Source: Zeimonas sp003577305 (GTDB lineage Bacteria; Pseudomonadota; Gammaproteobacteria; Burkholderiales; Burkholderiaceae_E). From it: 64,000 nt of DNA. Positions 45,239 through 56,066 of this stretch are shown here, piece by piece. Under the pieces are notes generated by a model that was given only the letters and a program-made list of their open reading frames with translations, did no database searches and was not told where the DNA came from. The stretch is taken from the NCBI GenBank assembly GCA_030263385.1, contig SZOX01000003.1:62001-126000 (forward strand), read 5' to 3'. Within the stretch, counting starts at the first letter, position 1; the number at the start of each line of letters is the position of its first letter. Both the position numbers and the translations under genes were made by a program.

Positions 45239-46213
45239 ATGTCGAGCCCCGCAATCGATTACCTCCGCGACCCGGCCGCCCTCGGCAAGGTCGCGGTGCT
45301 GTTCGGCGGCCGCTCGGCCGAGCGCGAGGTGTCGATGATGTCGGGCGCGGGCGTGCTGGCCGCGCTGCGCAGCCGCGGCGTCGACGCGCACGCGTTCGAT
45401 CCGGCCGAGCGCACGCTCGACGATCTGGTTCGCGACGGTTTCGACCGCGCGTTCATCGCGCTGCACGGGCGCTACGGCGAGGACGGCACGGTGCAGGGTG
45501 CGCTCGAGCTGCTCGGCATTCCCTATACCGGCAGTGGCGTGATGGCCTCGGCGATCGGGATCGACAAGGCGTGCACGAAGCGCATCTGGACGACCCACGG
45601 CCTGCCCACGCCGGGATTCGCACTGGCGCACAGCGCTGCCGACGTGGCCGCGGCCGCGGCGCGCTTCGGCTTGCCGATGGCGGTGAAGCCGTCGCGCGAA
45701 GGCTCGACGATCGGCTTCACGAAGATGGTGTCGGCCGACCAGGCGCAGGCGGCGTTCGAGATCGCACGCCGCCACGACGAGGACGTGCTCTGCGAGGAAT
45801 TCGTCGAAGGCCGCGAACTGACCGTCGCGATCATCGGCTCGGGGGGCGAAGCGCGCGCGCTGCCGGTGATCGAGATCATCGCGCCGGCCGGCAACTACGA
45901 CTACCAGAACAAGTACTTCCGCGACGACACGCGCTACGAGTGCCCGGCCGCGCTGCCCGATGCGCTCGCCGACGAGATCGCCGCGCTGTCGCTGCGCGCG
46001 TACCTCGCGATCGGCTGCGAGGGCTGGGGCCGGGTGGACGTGATGCTGCGCCGGTCCGACGAGCGCCCGTACCTGCTCGAGGTGAACACCTCGCCTGGCA
46101 TGACCGGCCACTCCCTGGTGCCGATGGCTGCCCGCGCCGCCGGCATGTCCTACGAGGAACTGTGCCTGCGCATTCTCGCCTCGGCGAGCCTGAAGATCGG
46201 AGGGAGACGGTGA
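45239..46213 (+). CDS. ddl: D-alanine--D-alanine ligase
   Basis: 324 residues of the ATP-grasp family. VAVLFGGRSAEREVSMMSG, HGRYGEDGTVQGALELLGIPYTG, the grasp strand MAVKPSREGSTIGF and the C-terminal LLEVNTSPGMTGHSLVP carry the ATP, Mg2+ and substrate residues. It makes the D-Ala-D-Ala that MurF uses. The ATG at 45239 has CCGGAGC about 9 nt upstream. It starts 49 bp after the right arm of the inverted repeat. Its stop overlaps the ftsQ GTG by 4 nt. Confidence 0.96.
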   Translation: MSSPAIDYLRDPAALGKVAVLFGGRSAEREVSMMSGAGVLAALRSRGVDAHAFDPAERTLDDLVRDGFDRAFIALHGRYGEDGTVQGALELLGIPYTGSGVMASAIGIDKACTKRIWTTHGLPTPGFALAHSAADVAAAAARFGLPMAVKPSREGSTIGFTKMVSADQAQAAFEIARRHDEDVLCEEFVEGRELTVAIIGSGGEARALPVIEIIAPAGNYDYQNKYFRDDTRYECPAALPDALADEIAALSLRAYLAIGCEGWGRVDVMLRRSDERPYLLEVNTSPGMTGHSLVPMAARAAGMSYEELCLRILASASLKIGGRR

Positions 46214-46998
46214 GCCTCTGGCACGACGTGCGCCTGATGAACGCGCTGGCCAGCGCGGTCATCGGCGCGACGCTGCTCGCGGCGCTGGCCGCCGCCACCT
46301 GGTGGCTGTCGCAGCGCCCGTACTTCACGCTGCGCGGCGTGAACATCGAGGCGGCACAGGGTCACCGGTTGCGCAATGCCTCGGCGCCGCTGCTGCGTGC
46401 GGCGGTCGCCCGCCACGTGCGCGGCAATTTCTTCGCGGTCGACCTCGACGCGGTGCGCGCCACCTTCGAGGCGGTGCCGTGGGTGCGCCGCGCCAGCGTG
46501 CGCCGCGTCTGGCCCGATGGACTGGAAGTCGCGATCGAGGAGCACCGTCCGCTGGCGTTCTGGGGCGACGGGCGCCTGGTCAACACTTTCGGCGAACTGT
46601 TCGCCGCCAACCTCGGCGAGGCCGAGGAGGAAGGCGAGCTGCCGCAGTTCTCCGGACCGGAAGGCAGCGCGCTGCAGGTTGCGCGCCGCTACGCCGAGTT
46701 GCGCGAGGCGGTCGCGCCGCTTGGCGCGCACCCGAACTCGGTCGCGCTGTCGCCGCGCTACGCCTGGACCATGCGGCTGGACGACGGCACGACGCTGCTG
46801 CTCGGTCGCGATCAGGGCATGCCGGTCGAGCGCCGTGTCGCGCGCTGGGTGCAGGCCTGGCCGGAAGTCGTGGCCAGCCTGAAGCGGCGCGCCGGCGTGA
46901 TCGATCTGCGCTACCCGAACGGATTCGCGATCCGCTCGCTCGCGCAGCTCGACCCGGCACGCGAGCACGACGGCGCGCAGGCGCATCGGACGCATTGA
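46210..46998 (+). CDS. ftsQ: Cell division protein FtsQ
   Basis: 262 residues from a GTG at 46210 overlapping ddl by 4 nt. A short cytosolic segment is followed by one membrane helix (about 11-34). A POTRA domain comes next (FTLRGVNIEAAQGHRLRN), then the beta domain with WVRRASVRRVWPDGLEVAIEEHRPLAFW, the conserved FtsQ block. FtsQ links FtsL/FtsB to earlier divisome proteins. The sequence ends in a charged, variable tail. ftsA follows after 16 nt. Confidence 0.94.
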   Translation: MSLWHDVRLMNALASAVIGATLLAALAAATWWLSQRPYFTLRGVNIEAAQGHRLRNASAPLLRAAVARHVRGNFFAVDLDAVRATFEAVPWVRRASVRRVWPDGLEVAIEEHRPLAFWGDGRLVNTFGELFAANLGEAEEEGELPQFSGPEGSALQVARRYAELREAVAPLGAHPNSVALSPRYAWTMRLDDGTTLLLGRDQGMPVERRVARWVQAWPEVVASLKRRAGVIDLRYPNGFAIRSLAQLDPAREHDGAQAHRTH

Positions 46999-47014
46999 AA
47001 CGCGGGACCACGGA

Positions 47015-48247
47015 ATGACCAGAGACGCCAAGGACCTGATCGTCGGACTCGATATCGGCACCTCGAAGATCGTGGCGATCGTCGCCGAGATGCGCCCCGA
47101 CGGCCACTACGAGATCGTCGGTCTCGGCCAGCACGATTCGCGCGGCCTGAAGAAGGGCGTGGTGGTGAACATCGAGTCGACGGTCGCGTCGATCCAGCGC
47201 GCGCTCGAAGAGGCCGAGCTGATGGCCGACTGCAAGATCCGCACGGTCTATGCCGGCATCGCCGGCAGCCACATCCGCAGCTTCAACTCCAGCGGCATGG
47301 TGGCGATCAAGGACAAGGAAGTCACCGAAGCCGACATGGCGCGCGTGATCGAGACCGCCAAGGCGGTCAGCATTCCGACCGACCAGCAGATCGTCCACGT
47401 GCTGCCGCAGGAATTCATCATCGACGGCCAGGAGGACATCCGCGAGCCGATCGGCATGAGCGGGGTGCGCCTCGAGGTGAAGGTGCACATCGTGACCGGC
47501 GCGGTGTCGGCGGCGCAGAACATCGTGAAGTGCGTGCGTCGCTGCGGCCTCGAGGTCAACGACCTGATCCTGCAGCCGCTCGCTTCGAGCATGTCGATCC
47601 TGACCCAGGACGAGAAGGAACTCGGCGTCGCCCTCGTCGATGTCGGCGGCGGCACCACCGACATCGCGATCTTCACCGGCGGGGCGATCCGGCACACCGC
47701 GGTGATTCCGATCGCCGGCGACCAGATCACCAACGACATCGCGATGGCGTTGCGCACGCCCACGCCCGAGGCCGACGAGATCAAGCTGCGCTACGGCATC
47801 GCCAAGCAGGTGCTTGCCGACCCCAACGAGAAGATCGACGTGCCCGGGCTCGGCGACCGCGCGCCGCGCACGCTGTCGCGCCAGGCGCTCGCCGCCGTGA
47901 TCGAGCCGCGCATCGAGGAGCTGTTCTCGCTGGTGCACCAGGTCGTGCGCGAGTCGGGCTACGAGGAACTGCTGTCCTCGGGCGTCGTGCTCACCGGCGG
48001 CACCAGCCTGCTGCCCGGCATGGTCGAGCTGGCCGAGGACATCTTCCTCAAGCCGGTGCGCATCGGCATGCCCGGCTACACCGGCGGGCTCGCCGACGTG
48101 GTGCGCTCGCCGCGCTATTCCACCGCGGTCGGGCTGCTCGAGGAAGCGAGACTGCAGAGACTGCGCGGCCGCAAGGTGGCCGAGCAGTCCGGATCGTTCA
48201 AGGAGACGCTGCGACGCATGAGGGAGTGGTTCCTTGGGAATTTCTGA
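47015..48247 (+). CDS. ftsA: Cell division protein FtsA
   Basis: 410 residues of the actin-like ATPase family. LIVGLDIGTSKIVAIVAEM is the phosphate-1 loop, ALVDVGGGTTDIAIFTGG phosphate-2, and VVLTGGTSLLPGM the adenosine motif. The C-terminal amphipathic helix LRRMREWFLGNF is the membrane-targeting sequence. FtsA tethers FtsZ to the membrane and recruits later divisome proteins. GGAATG context at the ATG 47015 leaves only a modest ribosome-binding site. A 128-bp gap separates it from ftsZ and may hold an ftsZ promoter, though no clear hexamers stand out. Confidence 0.96.
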   Translation: MTRDAKDLIVGLDIGTSKIVAIVAEMRPDGHYEIVGLGQHDSRGLKKGVVVNIESTVASIQRALEEAELMADCKIRTVYAGIAGSHIRSFNSSGMVAIKDKEVTEADMARVIETAKAVSIPTDQQIVHVLPQEFIIDGQEDIREPIGMSGVRLEVKVHIVTGAVSAAQNIVKCVRRCGLEVNDLILQPLASSMSILTQDEKELGVALVDVGGGTTDIAIFTGGAIRHTAVIPIAGDQITNDIAMALRTPTPEADEIKLRYGIAKQVLADPNEKIDVPGLGDRAPRTLSRQALAAVIEPRIEELFSLVHQVVRESGYEELLSSGVVLTGGTSLLPGMVELAEDIFLKPVRIGMPGYTGGLADVVRSPRYSTAVGLLEEARLQRLRGRKVAEQSGSFKETLRRMREWFLGNF

Positions 48248-48375
48248 ACAACCCGTTTCTTTCCGGGAAGGGCGACTGGAGAGGCGAGGCCGGACGGCCG
48301 CGCCGGCGGGGGCGTGTGCCGTTGTACGGCTCAGCTTCTCCCGTCTGTCTTCCCATCATCAAGGAGGTCAGCACC

Positions 48376-49530
48376 ATGAGCTTTGAAATGATCGAAACCG
48401 ACGTCGACGGCGCCGTCATCAAGGTGATCGGCATCGGGGGGGCAGGCGGCAACGCGGTCAACCACATGATCAATCGCAGCGTGCAGGGGGTGGAGTTCAT
48501 CGCCCTGAACACCGACAAGCAGGCGCTGCGGCGTTCGCTTGCCGAGCGCACGATCCAGCTCGGCGAGATCGGGCTGGGCGCGGGCGCACGTCCCGAGGCC
48601 GGCCGGGCCGCCGCCGACGCGATGCGCGAGCACATCCGCGAGGCGCTCGACGGTGCCAACATGGTGTTCCTCACTGCAGGCATGGGCAAGGGCACCGGCA
48701 CCGGCGCCTCGCCGGTCGTGGCCGAGATCGCCAAGGAAATGGGCATCCTCACCGTCGGCGTCGTGACCAAGCCGTTCGACTTCGAGGGCGCGAAGAAGAT
48801 GCAGATCGCCGACTCCGGGATCGATCAGCTGGTCGAGCACGTCGATTCGCTGATCGTGGTGCTCAACCAGAAGCTGTTCGAGGTGATGGACGAGGACGCG
48901 AGCCTGGAGGACGCGTTCCGGCGCGCCGACGACGTGCTGCACAACGCGGTCGCCGGAATCGCCGAGATCATCAACGTGCCCGGGCTGGTGAACGTCGACT
49001 TCGCCGACGTGAAGACGGTGATGGGCGAGCAGGGCAAGGCGATGATGGGCATCGGTGAAGCCGCGGGGCTGGATCGCGCGCGCATCGCGGCCGAGCAGGC
49101 GGTGTCCTCGCCGCTGCTCGACGGCGTCGACCTGCACGGCGCGCGCGGCGTGATCGTCAACATCAGCGCAGGCCGCAGCCTGAAGCTGAAGGAGACCAAC
49201 GACGTGATCAACACGATCAAGGCCTTCTGCGCCGACGACGCGACGATCATCCACGGCACGGTGTTCGACGAGGACATGGGCGACCGCCTGCGCGTGACCG
49301 TGGTGGCCACCGGAATCGGCCGGCGCGCGGCCAGGCCGGTGCTGGTGCCGCAGACGCAACTGCGCACCGGCACCGACAACGCCAGCGCGCCGCTCGACTA
49401 CGACCAGTTCGATCAGCCCACGGTCTGGCGCAACCCGCGCGCGTCGGCAGCGGCGCAGGTGCAGGCTCTCGAGGACAGCGGCGTCGAGCGTTTCGACATT
49501 CCGGCGTTCCTGCGCAAGCAGGCTGACTGA
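48376..49530 (+). CDS. ftsZ: Cell division protein FtsZ
   Basis: 384 residues, tubulin-like GTPase that forms the Z-ring. GIGGAGGNAVNHM (residues about 19-31) is the nucleotide loop, T7 loop NVDFAD is at 206-211, and the C-terminal peptide FDIPAFLRKQ binds FtsA, ZipA or ZapD. AAGGAGG lies 9-15 nt before the ATG at 48376. The tubulin signature loop, normally GMGGGTGTG, reads GMGKGTGTG with Lys105. The rest of the fold looks intact, so a functional protein is likely. Two strong hairpins follow the stop codon. Confidence 0.96.
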   Translation: MSFEMIETDVDGAVIKVIGIGGAGGNAVNHMINRSVQGVEFIALNTDKQALRRSLAERTIQLGEIGLGAGARPEAGRAAADAMREHIREALDGANMVFLTAGMGKGTGTGASPVVAEIAKEMGILTVGVVTKPFDFEGAKKMQIADSGIDQLVEHVDSLIVVLNQKLFEVMDEDASLEDAFRRADDVLHNAVAGIAEIINVPGLVNVDFADVKTVMGEQGKAMMGIGEAAGLDRARIAAEQAVSSPLLDGVDLHGARGVIVNISAGRSLKLKETNDVINTIKAFCADDATIIHGTVFDEDMGDRLRVTVVATGIGRRAARPVLVPQTQLRTGTDNASAPLDYDQFDQPTVWRNPRASAAAQVQALEDSGVERFDIPAFLRKQAD

Positions 49531-49535
49531 GCGGC

Positions 49536-49597
49536 GCGCCCGCCCCGGGCCAACCGGGGCGGGCGCAGCGGGCGACCCCGGCGCCATCGGGGTCGCC
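49536..49597 (+). terminator. Two tandem GC hairpins after ftsZ, probable end of the dcw operon
   Basis: Hairpin 1 pairs 49536-49548 with 49554-49566 (13 bp, loop GCCAA). Hairpin 2 pairs 49571-49580 with 49588-49597 (10 bp, loop of 7). Neither is followed by a T-run, so termination efficiency is uncertain; they may instead protect the mRNA 3' end. Confidence 0.6.
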
Positions 49598-49630
49598 GCT
49601 CGCGCCCGGGCAAGGATCGCGCGCGCACAC

Positions 49631-49636
49631 TACAAT
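49631..49636 (+). promoter_or_regulatory. Candidate -10 hexamer (TACAAT) upstream of the peroxiredoxin gene
   Basis: TACAAT lies 79 nt before the peroxiredoxin start codon and after the ftsZ hairpins, within CACTACAATGATCG. No good -35 is found at standard spacing. Confidence 0.4.
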
Positions 49637-49714
49637 GATCGATTGCCCGCGGCGATCACACCCGTCGATGGCCACGGGAGCACGATTGCGGGAAAATCAC
49701 GGAGAAACCACCGA

Positions 49715-50242
49715 ATGACGATCAAGGTCGGCGACACGCTTCCGGACGCGACGGTCCGCGAGTTCATCGAAGTCGAAGGCAACGGCTGCGCGGTCGGGCC
49801 GAACGCGTTCCAGGTCGCCGACCTGGTCCGGGACAAGCGCATCGTGATCTTCGGGCTTCCGGGCGCATACACGCCGACCTGCTCGGCGAAGCACGTCCCC
49901 GGCTACCTGCAGGAGCACGACGCGCTGAAGGCGGCGGGAGTCGACGAGATCTGGTGCCTGTCGGTGAACGACGCGTTCGTGATGGGCGCCTGGGGCCGCG
50001 ACCAGAAGTGCGCCGGCAAGGTGCGCATGATCGCCGACGGCGCCGCGGAGTTCACCAGGAAGCTCGGCCTGGAGGTCGACCTGAGCGCCGGCGGCATGGG
50101 GCTGCGCTCGCGCCGCTACTCGATGCTGGTCGACGACGGCGTGGTGAAGACGCTGAACCTCGAGGCGCCCGGCAAGTTCGAGGTCTCCGACGCCGCGACG
50201 ATGCTGCGCCAGGTCGTCGACGCCGGGCCGGTGGCCACCTGA
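49715..50242 (+). CDS. Peroxiredoxin, Prx5/AhpE-like (glutaredoxin-dependent type)
   Basis: 175 residues. The active-site segment FGLPGAYTPTCSAKHVPGY has the peroxidatic cysteine in the P-x3-T-x2-C context of the Prx5 class. A second cysteine lies in EIWCLSVND and another in DQKCAGKV. It reduces H2O2 and alkyl hydroperoxides in the cytosol, with glutaredoxin or thioredoxin as reductant. The ATG at 49715 follows ACGGAGAAACC. It is commonly found between ftsZ and lpxC in Burkholderiales. Forty-three nt separate it from lpxC. Confidence 0.92.
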   Translation: MTIKVGDTLPDATVREFIEVEGNGCAVGPNAFQVADLVRDKRIVIFGLPGAYTPTCSAKHVPGYLQEHDALKAAGVDEIWCLSVNDAFVMGAWGRDQKCAGKVRMIADGAAEFTRKLGLEVDLSAGGMGLRSRRYSMLVDDGVVKTLNLEAPGKFEVSDAATMLRQVVDAGPVAT

Positions 50243-50285
50243 TGTCCGCCGCCCGGGCACGAGCGAAGGCGCCACGCGCCGAACC

Positions 50286-51215
50286 ATGATGCGTCAGCGA
50301 ACCATCGGCAGGCCGGTCAGCACCACCGGGGTGGGCCTGCACTCGGGCGAGCGGGTCGAGCTCACGCTGCGCCCGGCCGAGGCCGACACCGGCATCGTGT
50401 TCCGCCGCATCGACCTCGATCCGCCGGTGGAGATCCGCAGCGGTGCGGCGCGCGTCACCGACACGCGCATGGCCTCCACGCTCACTGCCGCCGACGAGGG
50501 GCCGGGCAGCCAGGTGCGGGTGGCCACCGTCGAGCACCTGATGTCGGCCCTGGCCGGCCTGGGCATCGACAATCTCTTCGTCGACGTGACCGCGCCCGAG
50601 ATCCCGATCCTCGACGGGTCGGCGGGCTCGTTCGTGTTCCTCGTGCAGTCGGCCGGCATCGTCGAGCAGCGTGCCGCCAAGCGCTTCATCCGCGTCAGGC
50701 GCGCGGTCGAGGTGCGCGAAGGCGACAAGTGGGCGCGCCTCGACCCGCACTTCGGCTTCAAGCTGCGCTTCTCGATCGAGTTCTCGCATCCGGCGATCGA
50801 TGCGACCGAACAGGCGGTCGAGGTCGATTTCGCGACGATGTCGTACGTGAAGGAAGTCGCACGCGCCCGCACTTTCGGCTTCATGCAGGACGTCGAGGCG
50901 CTGCGGGCGCACGGCCTCGCGAAGGGCGGCAGCTTCGGCAACGCGATCGTGATGGACGAATACCGGGTGCTCAACGCCGAGGGCCTGCGCTTCGACGACG
51001 AGTTCGTCAAGCACAAGATCCTCGACGCGGTCGGCGACCTCTACCTCGTCGGCCACCCGCTGCTCGCCGCCTACAGCGCGCACAAGTCGGGGCACGCGCT
51101 GAACAACCGGCTGCTGCGCGAACTGCTCGCCGACCAGCAGGCCTGGGAACTGGTGAGCTTCAACGAGCGGCGCGAGGAGCCCAGGCTGTTCGCCCTCGAC
51201 TGGAGCCATGCCTGA
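50286..51215 (+). CDS. lpxC: UDP-3-O-acyl-N-acetylglucosamine deacetylase LpxC
   Basis: 309 residues, the zinc enzyme that commits UDP-GlcNAc derivatives to lipid A synthesis. TTGVGLHSGERV, the zinc/catalytic segment VATVEHLMSALAGLGIDN with the first zinc histidine, DGSAGSFVFL, and KHKILDAVGDLYLVG with the other zinc ligands are all present, as is the catalytic histidine in KSGHALNN. Two ATGs in tandem (50286, 50289) could start it. Its place next to the division cluster matches E. coli and Burkholderia. Confidence 0.97.
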   Translation: MMRQRTIGRPVSTTGVGLHSGERVELTLRPAEADTGIVFRRIDLDPPVEIRSGAARVTDTRMASTLTAADEGPGSQVRVATVEHLMSALAGLGIDNLFVDVTAPEIPILDGSAGSFVFLVQSAGIVEQRAAKRFIRVRRAVEVREGDKWARLDPHFGFKLRFSIEFSHPAIDATEQAVEVDFATMSYVKEVARARTFGFMQDVEALRAHGLAKGGSFGNAIVMDEYRVLNAEGLRFDDEFVKHKILDAVGDLYLVGHPLLAAYSAHKSGHALNNRLLRELLADQQAWELVSFNERREEPRLFALDWSHA

Positions 51216-51239
51216 CGAGCCCGCGACGCGGCGCGCCCG

Positions 51240-51413
51240 ATGATCTTCCTCAGGATCTTCGTCGCCGCGGTGCTCGCCACGGTCGCCTGGTGCGCCTTCG
51301 GCTACCTGTTCACCCGTGATCGCAAGTACCTGCGGCTGGCGTTCAGGGCACTCGCAGCGGGCGCGGCCGGCGCGCTGCTGTTCTTCGCGGTGATGTTCGT
51401 GCAGCGTCTCTAG
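51240..51413 (+). CDS. Small two-helix membrane protein, function unknown
   Basis: 57 residues, starting MIFLRIFVAAVLATVAWCAF and ending FFAVMFVQRL. Two hydrophobic segments (about 2-22 and 36-54) flank a basic loop with RDRKYLRLAFR, the pattern of a hairpin inner-membrane protein. It begins 25 nt after the lpxC stop and reads in the same direction. No family is recognised. Codon use looks like its neighbours. A shorter chance frame is possible, but the hydropathy pattern argues for a real gene. Confidence 0.6.
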   Translation: MIFLRIFVAAVLATVAWCAFGYLFTRDRKYLRLAFRALAAGAAGALLFFAVMFVQRL

Positions 51414-51494
51414 ACGAGGCGTGCCGCGCCCGGGGGCGGCGGCGCCGTACGGCGGGCAGGCAGCGCCTTTCGTCGGCGTCGGCCAGGACGAGAC

Positions 51495-51938
51495 TCAGCG
51501 CGCTCCGCGATGCCTGCGGACCAGGTTTGCAAGTGCTTGCTCGAGCGCCGGCCCTTCCACTTCGGCCATCAGTTGTGCGAGATCCGCGAGCGCGCGCGGC
51601 GGCAGTGCCGCCCGCGGCGCGCCGGCGGCACGCATCGTCGCGGATGCGCGTCGTTGCGGCACGATCCGGATTCGACTAACTTGGGCGCAATCTTGGCGCA
51701 CCAGCGCGAGCAGGGTGGGGGTCATCTGGCGCAGGCGGCCGGCCCACGCGGCGCTCGGGGTCATGACGGTGAGCGTCCCGGCCTCGAGCGAGACCACCGT
51801 GAGCGGGATGCCCGGGCAGGCCCCGGCGAGCCGCGCCTGCAATGCCACCAGGCGATCGACGCGGGCGGCAAGCGCGCGAAACCCCGGCTCGGCATCGAGC
51901 CAGCTGGCAACGGAGCGTGCGGTCGCGGCGGATTTCAT
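51495..51938 (-). CDS. DciA-like (DUF721) protein
   Basis: 147 residues. The centre, LVALQARLAGACPGIPLTVVSLEAGTLTV then AAWAGRLRQMTPTLLALVRQ, fits the DUF721/DciA fold, the helicase-loading factor that helps DnaB onto DNA in bacteria lacking DnaC. A basic low-complexity C-terminus follows. Start ATG at 51938 is placed by homologue length; no strong ribosome-binding site is seen. It is transcribed toward lpxC and diverges from the M23 peptidase gene, the usual Burkholderiales arrangement. Confidence 0.78.
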   Translation of the reverse strand: MKSAATARSVASWLDAEPGFRALAARVDRLVALQARLAGACPGIPLTVVSLEAGTLTVMTPSAAWAGRLRQMTPTLLALVRQDCAQVSRIRIVPQRRASATMRAAGAPRAALPPRALADLAQLMAEVEGPALEQALANLVRRHRGAR

Positions 51939-52032
51939 CGGTTCGTGACGGGGGCCGGTCGTGCGCCGGCTCGCACTACGGTAGCACGGCACGGCACGGC
52001 AGCACGGCGCCGCTGCCCGGTGGAGAAGTCGA

Positions 52033-52995
52033 ATGCAGGTCATTCTCGTGCACCCGCGACTCAGGCAGGCGCGCACGCTGCACATCGGCCGTCGCACGCT
52101 TGCCGGGCTCGTGCTGGCGACGATGCTGGCGCTCGCCGCGGTCTCGGGCCTGCTGTCGTACGTCACGCTGCACCACCTGCCCGGCGGGCAGTTGCCGATC
52201 CCCGAGAGCTGGCTGCCGCGGTTCGGGCAGGAGCGCGAGAGCCCGGACCGCGACGCGCTGATCCGGCAGAACATCGACGCGCTGGCGATCAGGCTGGGCG
52301 AGATGCAGGCGCGACTCGCACGGCTCGATGCGCTGGGCGAGCGCGTCGCCACGAAGGCGGGGCTGACGATGCTCGACCTCGGCGTGCTCGCGGTGCAGGG
52401 CGGGCGCGGAGGGCCGGCGCCCGCCGACGGCGGGCGCCCACTGACCCTGGCCGAGCTCGCGCGCGAGATCGACCGCACCGCCGACGCGTTCGCGCGGCAG
52501 GACGGTGAACTGAGCCTGCTGGAATCGGAACTGCTGTATCGGGCGGTCTCCGCCAGGCTGGTGCCGAGCGCGCGGCCGCTGGTCGATGTGCTGCTGCCCG
52601 GCTCGCGCTTCGGCACGCGCATCGACCCGTTCAGCGGCCGGAGCGTGGCGCACGCAGGCCTGGATTTCGCTGCACCCGTCGGCGCGCCGATCCTTGCCGC
52701 GGCGGCCGGGGTCGTGGTGGTGGCCGGCCGGCACCCGGGCTACGGCAACCAGGTGGACATCGATCACGGCGACGGATTGGTCACGCGCTACGCGCACGCT
52801 TCGAAGCTCGACGTGGTCGCGGGCGAAATCGTCCGCCAGGGGCAGAAAATCGCCGAGGTGGGCTCCACCGGGCGCTCGACCGGGCCGCACCTGCACTTCG
52901 AGGTGCGGGTCGATGGCGTGGCACGCGATCCGCTGCCCTGGCTGCGCGCGGGGATGCGCGCACCGGGCAAGCAGGCGCTGGCGCGGGTTCGCTGA
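52033..52995 (+). CDS. M23-family metallopeptidase, membrane-anchored
   Basis: 320 residues. One N-terminal membrane helix (about 22-46) is followed by a periplasmic coiled-coil stretch (IRLGEMQARLARLDALGERV), then a LytM domain. Zinc ligands are in SVAHAGLDFAAPVGAPI (His-x3-Asp) and in GPHLHFEVRVDG, with YAHASKLDV between. Such proteins cut peptidoglycan cross-links or, when ligands are lost, activate amidases; here the ligands are intact. A GGAGAAG site lies upstream of the ATG. It commonly precedes secA in this order. Confidence 0.9.
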   Translation: MQVILVHPRLRQARTLHIGRRTLAGLVLATMLALAAVSGLLSYVTLHHLPGGQLPIPESWLPRFGQERESPDRDALIRQNIDALAIRLGEMQARLARLDALGERVATKAGLTMLDLGVLAVQGGRGGPAPADGGRPLTLAELAREIDRTADAFARQDGELSLLESELLYRAVSARLVPSARPLVDVLLPGSRFGTRIDPFSGRSVAHAGLDFAAPVGAPILAAAAGVVVVAGRHPGYGNQVDIDHGDGLVTRYAHASKLDVVAGEIVRQGQKIAEVGSTGRSTGPHLHFEVRVDGVARDPLPWLRAGMRAPGKQALARVR

Positions 52996-53079
52996 ACGCC
53001 CGGCGCCGCGGCCCGTCGCTGCCGTTTTGCGCGGTCCGGCGGCACGGCGCGCCGCTCGGGCCCGTCGCGGGCCGCGTGC

Positions 53080-53085
53080 TAGACT
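53080..53085 (+). promoter_or_regulatory. Candidate extended -10 of secA (TGC-TAGACT)
   Basis: TAGACT preceded by TGC forms an extended -10 about 55 nt before the secA start, in an otherwise very GC-rich 144-bp gap. The -35 region is not recognisable. Confidence 0.35.
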
Positions 53086-53139
53086 CGCAAGGTTTCCCTG
53101 CAGGCCGGCCCTGCCGCGGCCCGGCCGATCCGCCGCCGA

Positions 53140-55922
<2,783 letters not shown>

Positions 55923-55923
<1 letters not shown>

Positions 55924-56032
55924 GAACGTGTGAAGCAATCATCCGCTCCCGTCTTGCACGCCGGGAAGCGCCCGTGCTTCGTTGCAAATGCTCGCCATAT
56001 CGGCCGATATGGCTGCGCTTTTCACACGTTCT
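55923..56032. repeat. 110-bp element with 12-bp terminal inverted repeats at the secA stop codon
   Basis: AGAACGTGTGAA at 55923-55934 is exactly reverse-complemented at 56021-56032. A perfect 20-bp palindrome, GCCATATCGGCCGATATGGC, lies inside at 55994-56013. The left end uses the last base of the secA TGA. No coding potential is seen. A non-autonomous miniature element or a long terminator/processing structure are both possible. Confidence 0.75.
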
Positions 56033-56066
56033 GAGCCGCTGAGCCGGCCAGCCAGGAGGCGCAGCG

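Noticed and set aside
44746..45254. Open frames of 80-160 codons on both strands in the murC-ddl spacer
   Set aside because: They come from the GC-rich inverted repeat; both arms give the same low-complexity peptide and there is no family resemblance or ribosome-binding site.
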